Positions 1 through 8,600 of a stretch of 35,976 nucleotides of DNA are shown in pieces. The notes under the pieces were generated by a model. It was not told where the DNA came from. It searched no databases and saw only the letters and a list, made by a program, of their open reading frames with translations. Source of the DNA: an uncultured Eubacteriales bacterium. Its GTDB lineage: Bacteria; Bacillota; Clostridia; Lachnospirales; Lachnospiraceae. Every line of letters starts with the position of its first letter. Position 1 is the first letter of the stretch. The position numbers and the translations under genes were made by a program. The stretch spans positions 1-35,976 of the forward strand of contig ONEC01000011.1 in assembly GCA_900316715.1 (NCBI GenBank), given 5' to 3'.

Positions 1-1290
1 GCTATTAAGGACAGAGTAACAGCTGCAAGAAACACTCTTGTAGAGAGAACAGGCGCAGGAAATGATTTCCTCGGCTGGATCGATCTTCCGGTTGATTATG
101 ACAAGGAAGAGTTTGACCGCATCAAGAAGGCTGCGGCAAAGATTCAGAGTGATTCAGACGTGCTTCTTGTTATAGGTATTGGTGGTTCTTACCTTGGAGC
201 AAGAGCAGCTATCGAAGCTCTTCGTCACAGCTTCTACAACATGGTTGATAAGTCAATCCGTAAGACACCTGAGATTTATTACTGCGGTAATAACCTCAGC
301 TCAACATATATCTGCGACTTAGTTGATGTTATCGGCGACAAAGATTTCTCTATAAATGTTATCTCTAAGTCAGGTACAACAACAGAGTGTTCAGTAGCTT
401 TCCGTCTTTTCAAGGAAATGCTTGAGAAGAAGTACGGCAAGGCTGAAGCAGCTAAGCGTATATATGCTACAACAGATAAGGCTCGTGGAGCTCTTAAGAC
501 TCTTTCAAACGAAGAGGGTTATGAGACATTCGTAGTTCCTGATGATGTAGGAGGAAGATATTCAGTTCTTACAGCAGTTGGTCTTCTTCCAATTGCAGCT
601 TCAGGTGCTGATCTTGATGCTCTTATGGCTGGTGCAGCTAAGGCTCGTGAGTACTGCCTGAACAATGACTTTGATTCAAATGATGCACTTAAGTATGTTG
701 CATACAGAAACGTTCTTCATGAGAAGGGCCTTGGAATGGAGATTCTCGGTAACTTCGAGCCATCACTTCACTACATTACAGAGTGGTGGAAGCAGCTTTA
801 CGGAGAGAGCGAAGGCAAGGACGGCAAGGGTATCTTCCCTGCAGGTGTTGACTTCACAACAGATCTTCACTCACTTGGACAGTTCATCCAGGAAGGAACA
901 AAGAATCACTTTGAGACATTCCTGAATGTTAAGAATCCTCGCAGAAGCGTTATCATGCAGGAGGAGCCGGTTGATCTTGACGGACTTAACTATCTTACGG
1001 GCAAGACAGTTGATTTCATCAATAAGTGTGCTATGAACGGAACTATCCTTGCACATGTTGACGGACAGGTTCCAAACATTCGTATAGATATGGAAGAGAT
1101 CAGCGAAGAGACAGTTGGTGAGCTCTTCTACATGTTCGAGTTCGCTTGCGGCGTAAGCGGTTACGTTCTCGGAGTTAACCCATTCAATCAGCCGGGTGTT
1201 GAAAGCTACAAGAAGAACATGTTTGCTCTTCTCGGAAAGCCGGGTTATGAGGAAATGACAGCAGCTCTCAGAGAGAGACTTGGTGAGTAA
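1..1290 (+). CDS. pgi: glucose-6-phosphate isomerase, 5'-truncated by window edge
   Basis: Interconverts glucose 6-phosphate and fructose 6-phosphate in the cytoplasm (glycolysis/gluconeogenesis). The reading frame is open from base 1, so the start lies upstream; 429 codons plus stop are visible. The segment shows the sugar-phosphate-binding GIGGSYLGA loop near codons 57-65, the SKSGTT phosphate-binding motif (about base 364) and the QEGTK motif (about base 889) that carries the catalytic glutamate in this family. The C-terminus ([12 protein letters not shown]) is intact and about as expected for the short Firmicutes Pgi of roughly 450 residues, so only a short N-terminal piece should be missing. 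The codon choice is very regular (many GCT, CTT, GTT), as in highly expressed genes. It is followed by a hairpin repeat and then a separate operon. The assignment is firm. Confidence 0.97.
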   Translation, partial: AIKDRVTAARNTLVERTGAGNDFLGWIDLPVDYDKEEFDRIKKAAAKIQSDSDVLLVIGIGGSYLGARAAIEALRHSFYNMVDKSIRKTPEIYYCGNNLSSTYICDLVDVIGDKDFSINVISKSGTTTECSVAFRLFKEMLEKKYGKAEAAKRIYATTDKARGALKTLSNEEGYETFVVPDDVGGRYSVLTAVGLLPIAASGADLDALMAGAAKAREYCLNNDFDSNDALKYVAYRNVLHEKGLGMEILGNFEPSLHYITEWWKQLYGESEGKDGKGIFPAGVDFTTDLHSLGQFIQEGTKNHFETFLNVKNPRRSVIMQEEPVDLDGLNYLTGKTVDFINKCAMNGTILAHVDGQVPNIRIDMEEISEETVGELFYMFEFACGVSGYVLGVNPFNQPGVESYKKNMFALLGKPGYEEMTAALRERLGE

Positions 1291-1313
1291 TATATAATTT
1301 TGGGTGACAAGTG

Positions 1314-1359
1314 GGGACGGTTCATAGTGGCACCAGGGGGTGACGCTCAGGACCGTCCC
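1314..1359. repeat. 46-nt imperfect palindrome, REP/MITE-like hairpin
   Basis: GGGACGGTTC at 1314-1323 pairs with GGACCGTCCC at 1350-1359 (one G-U), and an inner arm at 1326-1334 pairs with 1339-1347 with one mismatch, leaving a 4-nt loop. The element is preceded by GGGTGACAAG. From memory, GGGGACGGTTC...GACCGTCCC palindromes recur in many Firmicutes genomes; that link is inference and was not checked. No U-run follows the stem, so it is not a textbook terminator, although it could still mark the end of the pgi transcript or protect it. Confidence 0.55.
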
Positions 1360-1405
1360 TAATGTTCATTTATGGAGATATGAGATCTCCGGTTTTGGAG
1401 GAAAT

Positions 1406-2557
1406 ATGATTGAAGATACCTTCGAGCTTATAGCACCATGCCATTTCGGACTTGAGGCAGTGCTGAAGCGAGAGATACAGAAACTTGGATACGAGATAAC
1501 CGACGTTTCGGATGGAAGAGTAACCTTCCTTGCCGGAGCAGACGGTATAACCAGAGCAAATATAAATATAAGAACAGCTGAGAGAATCCTTCTCAAATGC
1601 GGAAGCTTCAGGGCAAGGACCTTCGATGAGCTCTTTGAAGGAACAAGGGCTATCAACTGGGAAAGAGTACTTCCAAGAGATGCCAGATTCTGGGTAACAA
1701 AGGCTACAACGAACAAGTCGGCTCTTTTTGCTGCGTCTTCCATTCAGTCCATAGTTAAGAAGGCTATGGTAGACAGGATGAGTTCTGTCTATCACGTTAA
1801 CCGTTTTGCAGAGGATGGAGACGAGTATCCTGTAAGAGTTTTCATCATGAAGGATATGGTGACCATAGGTCTTGATACTTCAGGCGTATCACTCCATAAG
1901 AGAGGCTATAGGAAGCTGGTAGGAAAGGCTCCTATATCTGAAACGCTGGCGTCAGCACTTATTATGCTTACACCTTGGAAGGAAGACAGAATACTTGTAG
2001 ATCCTTTCTCGGGCAGCGGTACATTTCCTATAGAAGCAGCACTTATCGGTGCCAATATCGCGCCGGGTGTGAACAGAGATTTTACGGCCTGTACCTGGGA
2101 GAAGCTGATACCTAAGAAGCTCTGGTATGAGGCATATGATGAGGCGAGAAGCCTTGAAAGAAGAGACGTGAAGATGAATATCCAGGGTTATGATCTGGAT
2201 CCGGAAATAGTTAAGGCTGCAAGGACAAATGCAGCGGATGCGGGAGTTGAAGAATATATTCATTTTCAGCAGAGAGATGTGAAGGATCTCAGGAATCCGA
2301 AGCCATTTGTGATAACGAATCCTCCATACGGTGAAAGACTTGAGGAGAAGGAAGCACTTCCTGAACTTTACAGAATTATCGGTGAGGCATATGCAGGACT
2401 GGATAAGTGGTCCATGTATATCATCACATCTTACGAAGATACAGAGAAGTATATCGGCAGAAAAGCTGATAAGAACAGAAAGATATATAACGGTATGATC
2501 CAGGCAAGATTCTATTCCTTCCTTGGACCAAAGCCGCCTAAGAATGATAACATGTAA
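1406..2557 (+). CDS. THUMP-domain class I SAM-dependent RNA (guanine-N2) methyltransferase, YpsC/RlmL-N type
   Basis: Predicted methyltransferase acting on 23S rRNA in the cytoplasm, by analogy with the N-terminal half of RlmL and with Bacillus YpsC. The protein has 383 residues, normal for the single-module family. An N-terminal THUMP region (about residues 3-150) precedes a Rossmann-type methyltransferase domain with the SAM-binding motif DPFSGSGTFPIEAA and the catalytic ITNPPYGERL motif typical of N2-guanine methylation. I start at ATG 1406 because GGAGG sits seven bases upstream; an in-frame upstream start at 1340 lies inside the palindromic repeat and has no ribosome binding site. It begins a run of five same-strand genes and ends 23 bases before the protease gene. 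Family is sure; the exact target nucleotide is not. Confidence 0.9.
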   Translation: MIEDTFELIAPCHFGLEAVLKREIQKLGYEITDVSDGRVTFLAGADGITRANINIRTAERILLKCGSFRARTFDELFEGTRAINWERVLPRDARFWVTKATTNKSALFAASSIQSIVKKAMVDRMSSVYHVNRFAEDGDEYPVRVFIMKDMVTIGLDTSGVSLHKRGYRKLVGKAPISETLASALIMLTPWKEDRILVDPFSGSGTFPIEAALIGANIAPGVNRDFTACTWEKLIPKKLWYEAYDEARSLERRDVKMNIQGYDLDPEIVKAARTNAADAGVEEYIHFQQRDVKDLRNPKPFVITNPPYGERLEEKEALPELYRIIGEAYAGLDKWSMYIITSYEDTEKYIGRKADKNRKIYNGMIQARFYSFLGPKPPKNDNM

Positions 2558-2580
2558 CTGATAACCGGAAGGAAAGGTTA

Positions 2581-4323
2581 ATGAGACTCAGAATATTCGT
2601 ATTCTTTTTATTAATAGTGCTTACACTTGCAGGTGCATATGTAATCTTTACGCCGCACAAATCGGGTATAGCCAGAAACGGTGAATTTGTGGATGCCGTT
2701 GATGAGATGTCGCAGTGCGTTGTAAGGAGTGCCGCAGAAGAAGGCTTTGATCTTATGGTGGACGATAAGAGTCTGTCCGGATTTGACTACCAGGTAATGC
2801 TGGGAGCGGGCATGGAGATCAGCTGTTCAGAGCAGTTTCTGGAAGATATAATGGGCTGCTCAGTAAGTGTTTTTCCAACGGGAAAGGTTACCGTAGATAG
2901 AAAAAACGTTCATCTTGAATATAATGAGGGCAGCAATATCATCCTTGTTACTCAGGATGGAAACACAAGAAGAGTGGAGTTCAGTCCGAATGCCAAGGTG
3001 ACTGAAAGCGGCGGAGTGTTCCTGCCGGTGAGCGAGGTCCTGGGCAATCTGGGATACAGTGCAAATTATATATACAGCCGGCGTGCGGTGGATTTTAAAT
3101 GCATCGATGACGGCAAGTATCTTCCGGAAGCTTATGACATGAGAGCCGTAGGAAGAGTTACGCCCGTCAGGGATCAGGGCGTATATGGTACCTGCTGGGC
3201 CTTCGCGTCCCTGGGAGCTCTTGAAACAATACTTATGCCGGAAGAGAACAATGTGTATTCAGTGGACCATATGTCCATGAACAATAACTTCTCTCTGGAA
3301 CTCAGCGAAGGTGGAGAGCATGGTATCAGTATTTCCTATCTTGCTTCCTGGCTGGGACCGGTTATGGATAGAGACGATCCGTACGGTGATGGAGAGACCA
3401 ATACAAATCTTCAGGCAGTAAAGCATCTTGAAGAAGCCATCATCATGAAAGAAAGAAATGATGAGACTATCAAGAGTGCCATATATAAGTATGGAGGAGT
3501 TGAAACCTCCATGTTCCTTGAAATGTCTTATGGAGCAAGCGATTCAGAGTTTTATAACGGTGATACCGCAAGCTACTTCTATGATGGTGAAGAACTGCCG
3601 AACCATGCAGTTGTTCTGGTCGGTTGGGATGATAACTATCCGAAGGAAAGATTCAAGAAACAGCCATCCCGAAACGGTGCATATATATGCAAAAACAGCT
3701 GGGGCGAGGCCTTTGGTGACGGAGGATATTTCTATGTATCCTATGATGACTCAAATCTCTGTCAGGAGACCATAGTTTACTCCAAGCTGGTGGAGCCGAA
3801 TGATTTTGATAACATATATCAGACAGATATGCTGGGCTGGATAGGCCAGATGGGATTCGGTCAGGATTCAGCTTACTTTGCTAACTGCTACAAGGCAGAG
3901 GGTAAGGAAAACCTGTCGGCGGTTTCCTTCTATGCCACAGGCCCGGATACAAGTTTTTCCGTATACATCGTAAGAAACTTCACAGATAAGAAGTCTCTCA
4001 ATGACAGGGAGATGGTCGGTCAGGGACAGACCAGATATGCCGGATATTATACTGTGAAGTTTGATGATGAGATTCCTCTTAATGAGGGTGAGAAGTATGC
4101 AGTTATCGTCAGTATAAAAACCCCGGGAAGTGAGCGCCCTATAGCGATTGAATGCGATGCGGGCGACAGGACCGAGGGAATAGATCTGAGAGATGGAGAG
4201 GGCTATATGAGCCTTTACGGAGAGGTATGGCATAGAGCGGAAAACTCTGAGTGCAACATATGTCTCAAAGCATTTACAAAAAACAGAACTGCCGGTGAGG
4301 CGGATGAAGAAGGAGAACAGTAA
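2581..4323 (+). CDS. exported papain-like (C1) cysteine protease with lectin-like C-terminal domain
   Basis: Likely secreted or membrane-anchored peptidase of 580 residues. Residues about 3-24 form a hydrophobic signal or anchor segment with no lipobox cysteine. Residues about 95-175 resemble the copper-amine-oxidase N-terminal-like stalk domain of Firmicutes surface proteins (VFLPVSEVLGNLGY). The C1 domain follows, with oxyanion Gln199, nucleophile Cys205 (GTCWAF), His342 (NHAVVLVGWDDN) and Asn372 (CKNSWGE), so the catalytic set is complete. The last roughly 170 residues fit the all-beta lectin-like domain often found after such C1 domains. A good RBS (AAGGAAAGG) precedes ATG 2581. The stop overlaps the next start (TAATG at 4321-4325), implying translational coupling to rdgB, an odd partner for an exported protease. 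Substrate unknown. Confidence 0.88.
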   Translation: MRLRIFVFFLLIVLTLAGAYVIFTPHKSGIARNGEFVDAVDEMSQCVVRSAAEEGFDLMVDDKSLSGFDYQVMLGAGMEISCSEQFLEDIMGCSVSVFPTGKVTVDRKNVHLEYNEGSNIILVTQDGNTRRVEFSPNAKVTESGGVFLPVSEVLGNLGYSANYIYSRRAVDFKCIDDGKYLPEAYDMRAVGRVTPVRDQGVYGTCWAFASLGALETILMPEENNVYSVDHMSMNNNFSLELSEGGEHGISISYLASWLGPVMDRDDPYGDGETNTNLQAVKHLEEAIIMKERNDETIKSAIYKYGGVETSMFLEMSYGASDSEFYNGDTASYFYDGEELPNHAVVLVGWDDNYPKERFKKQPSRNGAYICKNSWGEAFGDGGYFYVSYDDSNLCQETIVYSKLVEPNDFDNIYQTDMLGWIGQMGFGQDSAYFANCYKAEGKENLSAVSFYATGPDTSFSVYIVRNFTDKKSLNDREMVGQGQTRYAGYYTVKFDDEIPLNEGEKYAVIVSIKTPGSERPIAIECDAGDRTEGIDLRDGEGYMSLYGEVWHRAENSECNICLKAFTKNRTAGEADEEGEQ

Positions 4324-4901
4324 TGAAGCTTATCTTTGCAACAGGAAATGAAAATAAAATGAGAGAGATCAGAGAGATTCTCGCTGGCCGCGGCTATGAG
4401 ATCCTTTCCATGAAGGAAGCAGGAATAGACGTGGATGTAGTTGAGGATGGAAAGACCTTTGCTGAAAATGCACTCATTAAGGCCAGAGCTATTTCTAAGA
4501 TTGCCGGTGAACTGGTGCTGGCAGATGATTCAGGACTCGAGATAGATGCCCTTGGCGGTGAGCCGGGAATCTATTCAGCAAGATATATGGGACATGAGAC
4601 TTCTTATACAGAGAAGAACAATAATCTCATCAGCCGTCTTGAGGGAGTTCCTGATGAAAAGAGAACAGCAAGATTCGTATGTGCTATGGCAGCTGTATTT
4701 CCTGATGGACGTGAAGAGACTGTTGTGGGAACTATGGAAGGACGTATAGGGTATGAGATAGCCGGAGAGAACGGCTTCGGTTATGATCCTATATTCTATC
4801 TTCCGGAGTATGGCAAGACTTCAGCTGAGATAAGCCCTGAAGAGAAGAATGCCATCAGTCACAGAGGCAAGGCACTAAGAGCCATAGCTGAGCTTCTGTA
4901 A
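4323..4901 (+). CDS. rdgB: XTP/dITP diphosphatase (RdgB/Ham1 family)
   Basis: Hydrolyses non-canonical purine nucleoside triphosphates (dITP, XTP, ITP) to monophosphates, keeping inosine and xanthosine out of nucleic acids. The 192 residues match the family length. Diagnostic motifs are in order: the N-terminal FATGNENKMREI nucleotide-binding loop, VVEDGKTFAENALIKA, LADDSGLEIDALGGEPGIYSAR (catalytic Asp), GFGYDPIFY, and the C-terminal ISHRGKA. The start ATG overlaps the stop of the protease gene by one base, so no separate ribosome-binding gap exists and the GAAGGAGAA at 4309-4317 serves as RBS. It lies 22 bases before the phosphodiesterase gene, a very common rdgB-yfcE pairing in Firmicutes. 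Confidence 0.96.
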   Translation: MKLIFATGNENKMREIREILAGRGYEILSMKEAGIDVDVVEDGKTFAENALIKARAISKIAGELVLADDSGLEIDALGGEPGIYSARYMGHETSYTEKNNNLISRLEGVPDEKRTARFVCAMAAVFPDGREETVVGTMEGRIGYEIAGENGFGYDPIFYLPEYGKTSAEISPEEKNAISHRGKALRAIAELL

Positions 4902-4923
4902 TAGATTATACAGGATTACTAAG

Positions 4924-5439
4924 ATGAGCGATATTTCAGAAAAACCATATAAGATACTTTTGGTCAGTGATTCCCATGGTATGAATAAGGGAGTCAGACA
5001 GGCAGTAGAGCTGGAGAATCCCGATATGCTTATCCATTGCGGAGACGTTCAGGGCTTCGAGGCGGATATTGAGAGGATAGCAGGTGCACCCCGGGTTCCA
5101 TGCGTTTTCGTAAAGGGCAACAATGATTGGGATTCCAGAAATCCATATACGAGAACCTTTAAGCTTAAGGGGCATAAATTCCTTATAACTCATGGTCATA
5201 CCCATGGTGTATACACTAATGCAGGGGTTCAGAACCTGATATATCTGGCTATGGAAAATGAATGTGATATCGTATGTTTTGGGCATACCCACGCTGTATA
5301 TGACGAAGAAGTGGGTGGCGTGAGGCTTCTTAATCCGGGCAGTATATCACTGCCAAGGGGAACAAAGAAGAAGTCGTATATGATTATAAGCATGAAAGAA
5401 GATGGGACATATACAGTTGAGAAGAGGTTTTTAGTATGA
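4924..5439 (+). CDS. YfcE/MJ0936-type metallophosphoesterase
   Basis: Calcineurin-like phosphodiesterase of 171 residues, full length for the family. The five metal-ligand motifs are visible: SDSHG (residues about 17-21), HCGDVQG, KGNNDW (the GNND/E motif), THGHTHG and FGHTHAVY, followed by the NPGS motif. Family members hydrolyse phosphodiesters in a manganese-dependent way in vitro; the physiological substrate is usually unknown. It follows rdgB by 22 bases, an arrangement conserved across Firmicutes, and its stop overlaps the following start (ATGA at 5436-5439). The RBS is modest (AGGATTACTAAG before ATG 4924). Family assignment is firm, cellular role open. Confidence 0.93.
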   Translation: MSDISEKPYKILLVSDSHGMNKGVRQAVELENPDMLIHCGDVQGFEADIERIAGAPRVPCVFVKGNNDWDSRNPYTRTFKLKGHKFLITHGHTHGVYTNAGVQNLIYLAMENECDIVCFGHTHAVYDEEVGGVRLLNPGSISLPRGTKKKSYMIISMKEDGTYTVEKRFLV

Positions 5440-7151
5440 AAAAGGGCGATATAATCGAGGGCGTTATTACAGATTACAGCTTTCCGAATAAGGGAAGCTT
5501 TATGTATCATTCGGTGGCACCGGATGGAACACTCCTTGGTGATGATAGAAAGATTATAGTAAAGAATGCATTTCCGGGAAGCCGTGTCCGTGTAAGAATC
5601 ATAAAGAAGAAGACGGGCTATGCAGAGGGAACCATAATTGACGTGCTGGAGAAGTCGCCGCTTGAGACTAAAAAGCCGATATGCAATCATTTTTACAGCT
5701 GCGGCGGATGTACGTATCAGACCATTGCCTACACCAACCAGCTGAAACTTAAGGAAGACATGGTGAAGAAGCTTCTGAAACAGGTGGTGAACTTCGGAGG
5801 TACAGAGGCGGACGGAGCAGAGACTGTTCAGGCATCCGGAGATCTGTCGGAGACCGGGACTTTACAGGGAGTGCAGGCACTTCCTCAGATTCAGTGGGAC
5901 GGAATAATCGCATCTCCGGATCAGTTCAGATACAGGAACAAGATGGAGTTTACCTTTGGTGATGCTGAAAAGTATGGACCTCTTACTCTGGGACTGCATA
6001 GACAATTTTCGAATCATGATATCCTGAGTATTGATTCCTGCGGTATCGTAAGTCCGACCTGGAATGAGATATTAAAGTTTACTCAGGACTTTTATAGAAA
6101 GCTGGGAGTTCCGTATTATAACAAGTATACACATACAGGAGTTCTCAGAAACCTTGTTATCAGACAGTCAGCCACAACCGGAGGAATTCTGGTTAATCTG
6201 GTAACCACAACTCATCACAGTATTGATGAGTCGACCAGAAACATTCCATGGCATGAGAAGAGAAGTGAGACAGTTGACGAACTGCATCTTCCGGAATATG
6301 TGGCAGGACTTCTCTCTATCGGAGAGCCGAAGCCTGTGGGACTGGATGCTTATACTTCTCATGGATATCAGAAGATAAATTCCAAGAAGAAGATTGTAAG
6401 AGATAAATGGGGCAAGCTCCAGAGAGTTAATGGAAGCTTTGAAGATAATGTGGGTTCAGGTGAGTTTGAATCCCTGTCATACTATAACCGTATAGTAGGC
6501 GTGCTTTATACAGAGTGCGATACCATGGCTGATGCCATCATTCCTGACTCGGTAACTCTTCTTTATGGAGAGGACTGTATCATGGAAGAGGTGCTGGGAC
6601 TTAAGTTTAAGATATCACCTTTCTCATTCTTCCAGACAAATACGAGGGGAGCGGAGCTGCTCTATTCAAAGGTAAGAGAGTACGCACTGGAGGCCCTTGG
6701 AGGAGAGAAGACCGGCGTTATCTACGATCTTTACAGCGGTACCGGTACCATAGCACAGCTTATGTCTCCGGTGGCAGATAAGGTTTATGGAATAGAGATT
6801 ATAGAAGAAGCGGTTGAAGCAGCGAAGGAGAACGCAAAGCTGAATAAACTTACGAACTGTGAGTTTATAGCCGGAGATGTGCTGAAGAAACTGGATGAAC
6901 TTGAGGAGAAGCCGGATATCATAATCCTTGATCCTCCTCGTGACGGACTGAATCCAAAAGCACTTACAAAGATCCTGGCTTATGGTGTGAAGAACATTGT
7001 ATATGTCAGCTGCAAGCCGACATCGCTTGCAAGAGATCTGGAGATTTTTGAGGCGAACGGATATGTTCCGACAAGAGGATGCTGCTGTGATATGTTCCCG
7101 AATACGGTGCATTGCGAGAGCATAGTTCTTCTTGAGAAAACAAATTCATAA
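5436..7151 (+). CDS. RlmD/RumA-type 23S rRNA (uracil-C5)-methyltransferase
   Basis: TrmA/RumA-superfamily RNA methyltransferase making 5-methyluridine. Residues 1-75 form a TRAM-like RNA-binding domain (MKKGDIIEGVITDY...). Cys83, Cys89 and Cys92 (CNHFYSCGGC) are three of the four [4Fe-4S] ligands; a fourth could be the later SCGIV cysteine. The catalytic domain shows FQTNTRGAE, DLYSGTGTIAQL (SAM), DPPRDGL and YVSCKPTSLARDL with nucleophile Cys526. At 571 residues it is about 100 longer than typical enzymes; extra sequence appears around residues 118-150 and 270-345. ATGA overlap with the phosphodiesterase implies coupling. Firmicutes often have several paralogues, so the exact position methylated cannot be told. 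Confidence 0.93.
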   Translation: MKKGDIIEGVITDYSFPNKGSFMYHSVAPDGTLLGDDRKIIVKNAFPGSRVRVRIIKKKTGYAEGTIIDVLEKSPLETKKPICNHFYSCGGCTYQTIAYTNQLKLKEDMVKKLLKQVVNFGGTEADGAETVQASGDLSETGTLQGVQALPQIQWDGIIASPDQFRYRNKMEFTFGDAEKYGPLTLGLHRQFSNHDILSIDSCGIVSPTWNEILKFTQDFYRKLGVPYYNKYTHTGVLRNLVIRQSATTGGILVNLVTTTHHSIDESTRNIPWHEKRSETVDELHLPEYVAGLLSIGEPKPVGLDAYTSHGYQKINSKKKIVRDKWGKLQRVNGSFEDNVGSGEFESLSYYNRIVGVLYTECDTMADAIIPDSVTLLYGEDCIMEEVLGLKFKISPFSFFQTNTRGAELLYSKVREYALEALGGEKTGVIYDLYSGTGTIAQLMSPVADKVYGIEIIEEAVEAAKENAKLNKLTNCEFIAGDVLKKLDELEEKPDIIILDPPRDGLNPKALTKILAYGVKNIVYVSCKPTSLARDLEIFEANGYVPTRGCCCDMFPNTVHCESIVLLEKTNS

Positions 7152-7207
7152 TGATAAAATTACTGTATAGCGGTCGTTAACTGAATATCAAATATGGGGT
7201 GAATGAT

Positions 7208-8515
7208 ATGGTGGGAAAGACATTGGAGAGTTATACGATGGAGGATATCTCCAGAATTATGCAGGAAAATGTTGATGCAGTGCTGATAGTAGATGCATCC
7301 ATCAACAAGTACAGAGCCATAAATAGAAGAGGCATCTTTGAGAAGCTGATCTCTGAAGAAGGGGAATACAGGGATCTGATAGAAAAGCTCTGGATACATC
7401 TTAGTGATACGAATGAGAGAATCTCTAAGGATTATGGCGTATTCATGTCCTATTATGGCAATTTTAAGGGAAAGTACAGCCGAAGACTCAAGGTTAAACT
7501 TGACGGTAACGAGCAGCCATATGTTATACAGATGACTGTATATCCACTTTCTGAACCGGATAAATATATATTTGCCATGGATGAACTTGATGATGATGAG
7601 TACATTCAGGAGTTCATGACAACACGTAAGGTTACAACTATCCAGAATACATATCTGTTCTCAATGTACGTGGATCTTGTTCGTGATACCACAAGCAGTA
7701 TCAGTATTACCGAGATATCAGAGGATACGGTAAATGCAAGTATCAAATATTCTGAATGGCGTATGATGATAGTTAATATGATCTGGCCGGAGGAGCAGGA
7801 ACAGTTTCTCAGAAGAACAGATCCTGAGTATCTGAAAAAGAACTTTTCACCGGGACGTACATCTTCCTTTGACTGTCAGATGCAGAATCTGGAAGGCAAG
7901 TATATCTGGGTAAAGCTGATATTCAGCAGAGCCAATACTCAGAATGATGATGACTTCAGATTTGTCTTCATGGTTCAGGATATTAATGAGAATTCAATCG
8001 AGCTTCTCTCAACACTTAAGAAGTATGAAGAGCTGGCACTTACGGATCCGCTTACAAGATTATATAATCATGGCGGCATAGAAACAGAGATGTATAATGC
8101 TATAGATAATCTCAGGAAAGATGGTGTACCTGTATCCTTCATGATGCTGGATATGGACCATTTCAAGAATGTTAATGACAGCTTCGGCCATTCAGTCGGA
8201 GATGTTACACTTAAGAAATTCGCTGAGATTCTTACGGATTACATGGCTGGTGAGAAGAGCTTTGTAGGACGCTGGGGCGGTGAAGAATTTGTTATTATAT
8301 GCTATGGCAAGTCCGGAGATGAAGCTTTTAACTTCGCCGAAAACCTTAGAAAGAAGGTTGAGGAGACTGAGTTCCCTGAGATAAAGCATATTACATGTTC
8401 TATCGGAATCACAGATCTGACCGCAGAGGATACATTTGATGAGGCATTTAACCGCATGGATAAGGCGATGTACGCATCAAAGGAAAGCGGACGAAATATC
8501 GTATCACGTTTATAA
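7208..8515 (+). CDS. soluble diguanylate cyclase (two PAS-like sensor regions and GGDEF)
   Basis: Makes cyclic di-GMP from two GTP. The C-terminal domain has TDPLTRLYN, the metal-binding LDMDHFKNVNDSFGH and an intact active-site GGEEF (about residues 357-361). The residues before GGEEF (GEKSFVGRW) do not form the RxxD inhibitory site, so product inhibition at that site is not expected. The N-terminal roughly 265 residues contain two PAS-like stretches (about 20-125 and 150-260, the second with SFDCQMQNLEGKYIWVKL and VQDINE) and no transmembrane segment, suggesting a cytoplasmic signal. I prefer ATG 7208, six bases after GGGGTG; an in-frame GTG at 7199 is possible. A strong terminator follows at 8532. 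Confidence 0.92.
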   Translation: MVGKTLESYTMEDISRIMQENVDAVLIVDASINKYRAINRRGIFEKLISEEGEYRDLIEKLWIHLSDTNERISKDYGVFMSYYGNFKGKYSRRLKVKLDGNEQPYVIQMTVYPLSEPDKYIFAMDELDDDEYIQEFMTTRKVTTIQNTYLFSMYVDLVRDTTSSISITEISEDTVNASIKYSEWRMMIVNMIWPEEQEQFLRRTDPEYLKKNFSPGRTSSFDCQMQNLEGKYIWVKLIFSRANTQNDDDFRFVFMVQDINENSIELLSTLKKYEELALTDPLTRLYNHGGIETEMYNAIDNLRKDGVPVSFMMLDMDHFKNVNDSFGHSVGDVTLKKFAEILTDYMAGEKSFVGRWGGEEFVIICYGKSGDEAFNFAENLRKKVEETEFPEIKHITCSIGITDLTAEDTFDEAFNRMDKAMYASKESGRNIVSRL

Positions 8516-8531
8516 ATTTAGAATATGTTGT

Positions 8532-8560
8532 AAAGCCGGCAGCGATATGCCGGCTTTTTT
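8532..8560 (+). terminator. Rho-independent terminator after the diguanylate cyclase gene
   Basis: AAAGCCGGCA pairs with TGCCGGCTTT around an 8-nt loop and runs into TTTTTT. It lies 17 bases after the stop codon. The opposite strand also has A/T-rich flanks, so it may serve the convergent alpha/beta hydrolase gene as well. Confidence 0.92.
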
Positions 8561-8600
8561 GAATTGTCCGATGGACTTAGCTCCGTCAATCTGTGGAAGA

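Noticed and set aside
1340..1405. Longer start (GTG 1340) for the THUMP methyltransferase
   Set aside because: It would place the N-terminus inside the palindromic hairpin and lacks an RBS, whereas GGAGG precedes ATG 1406.
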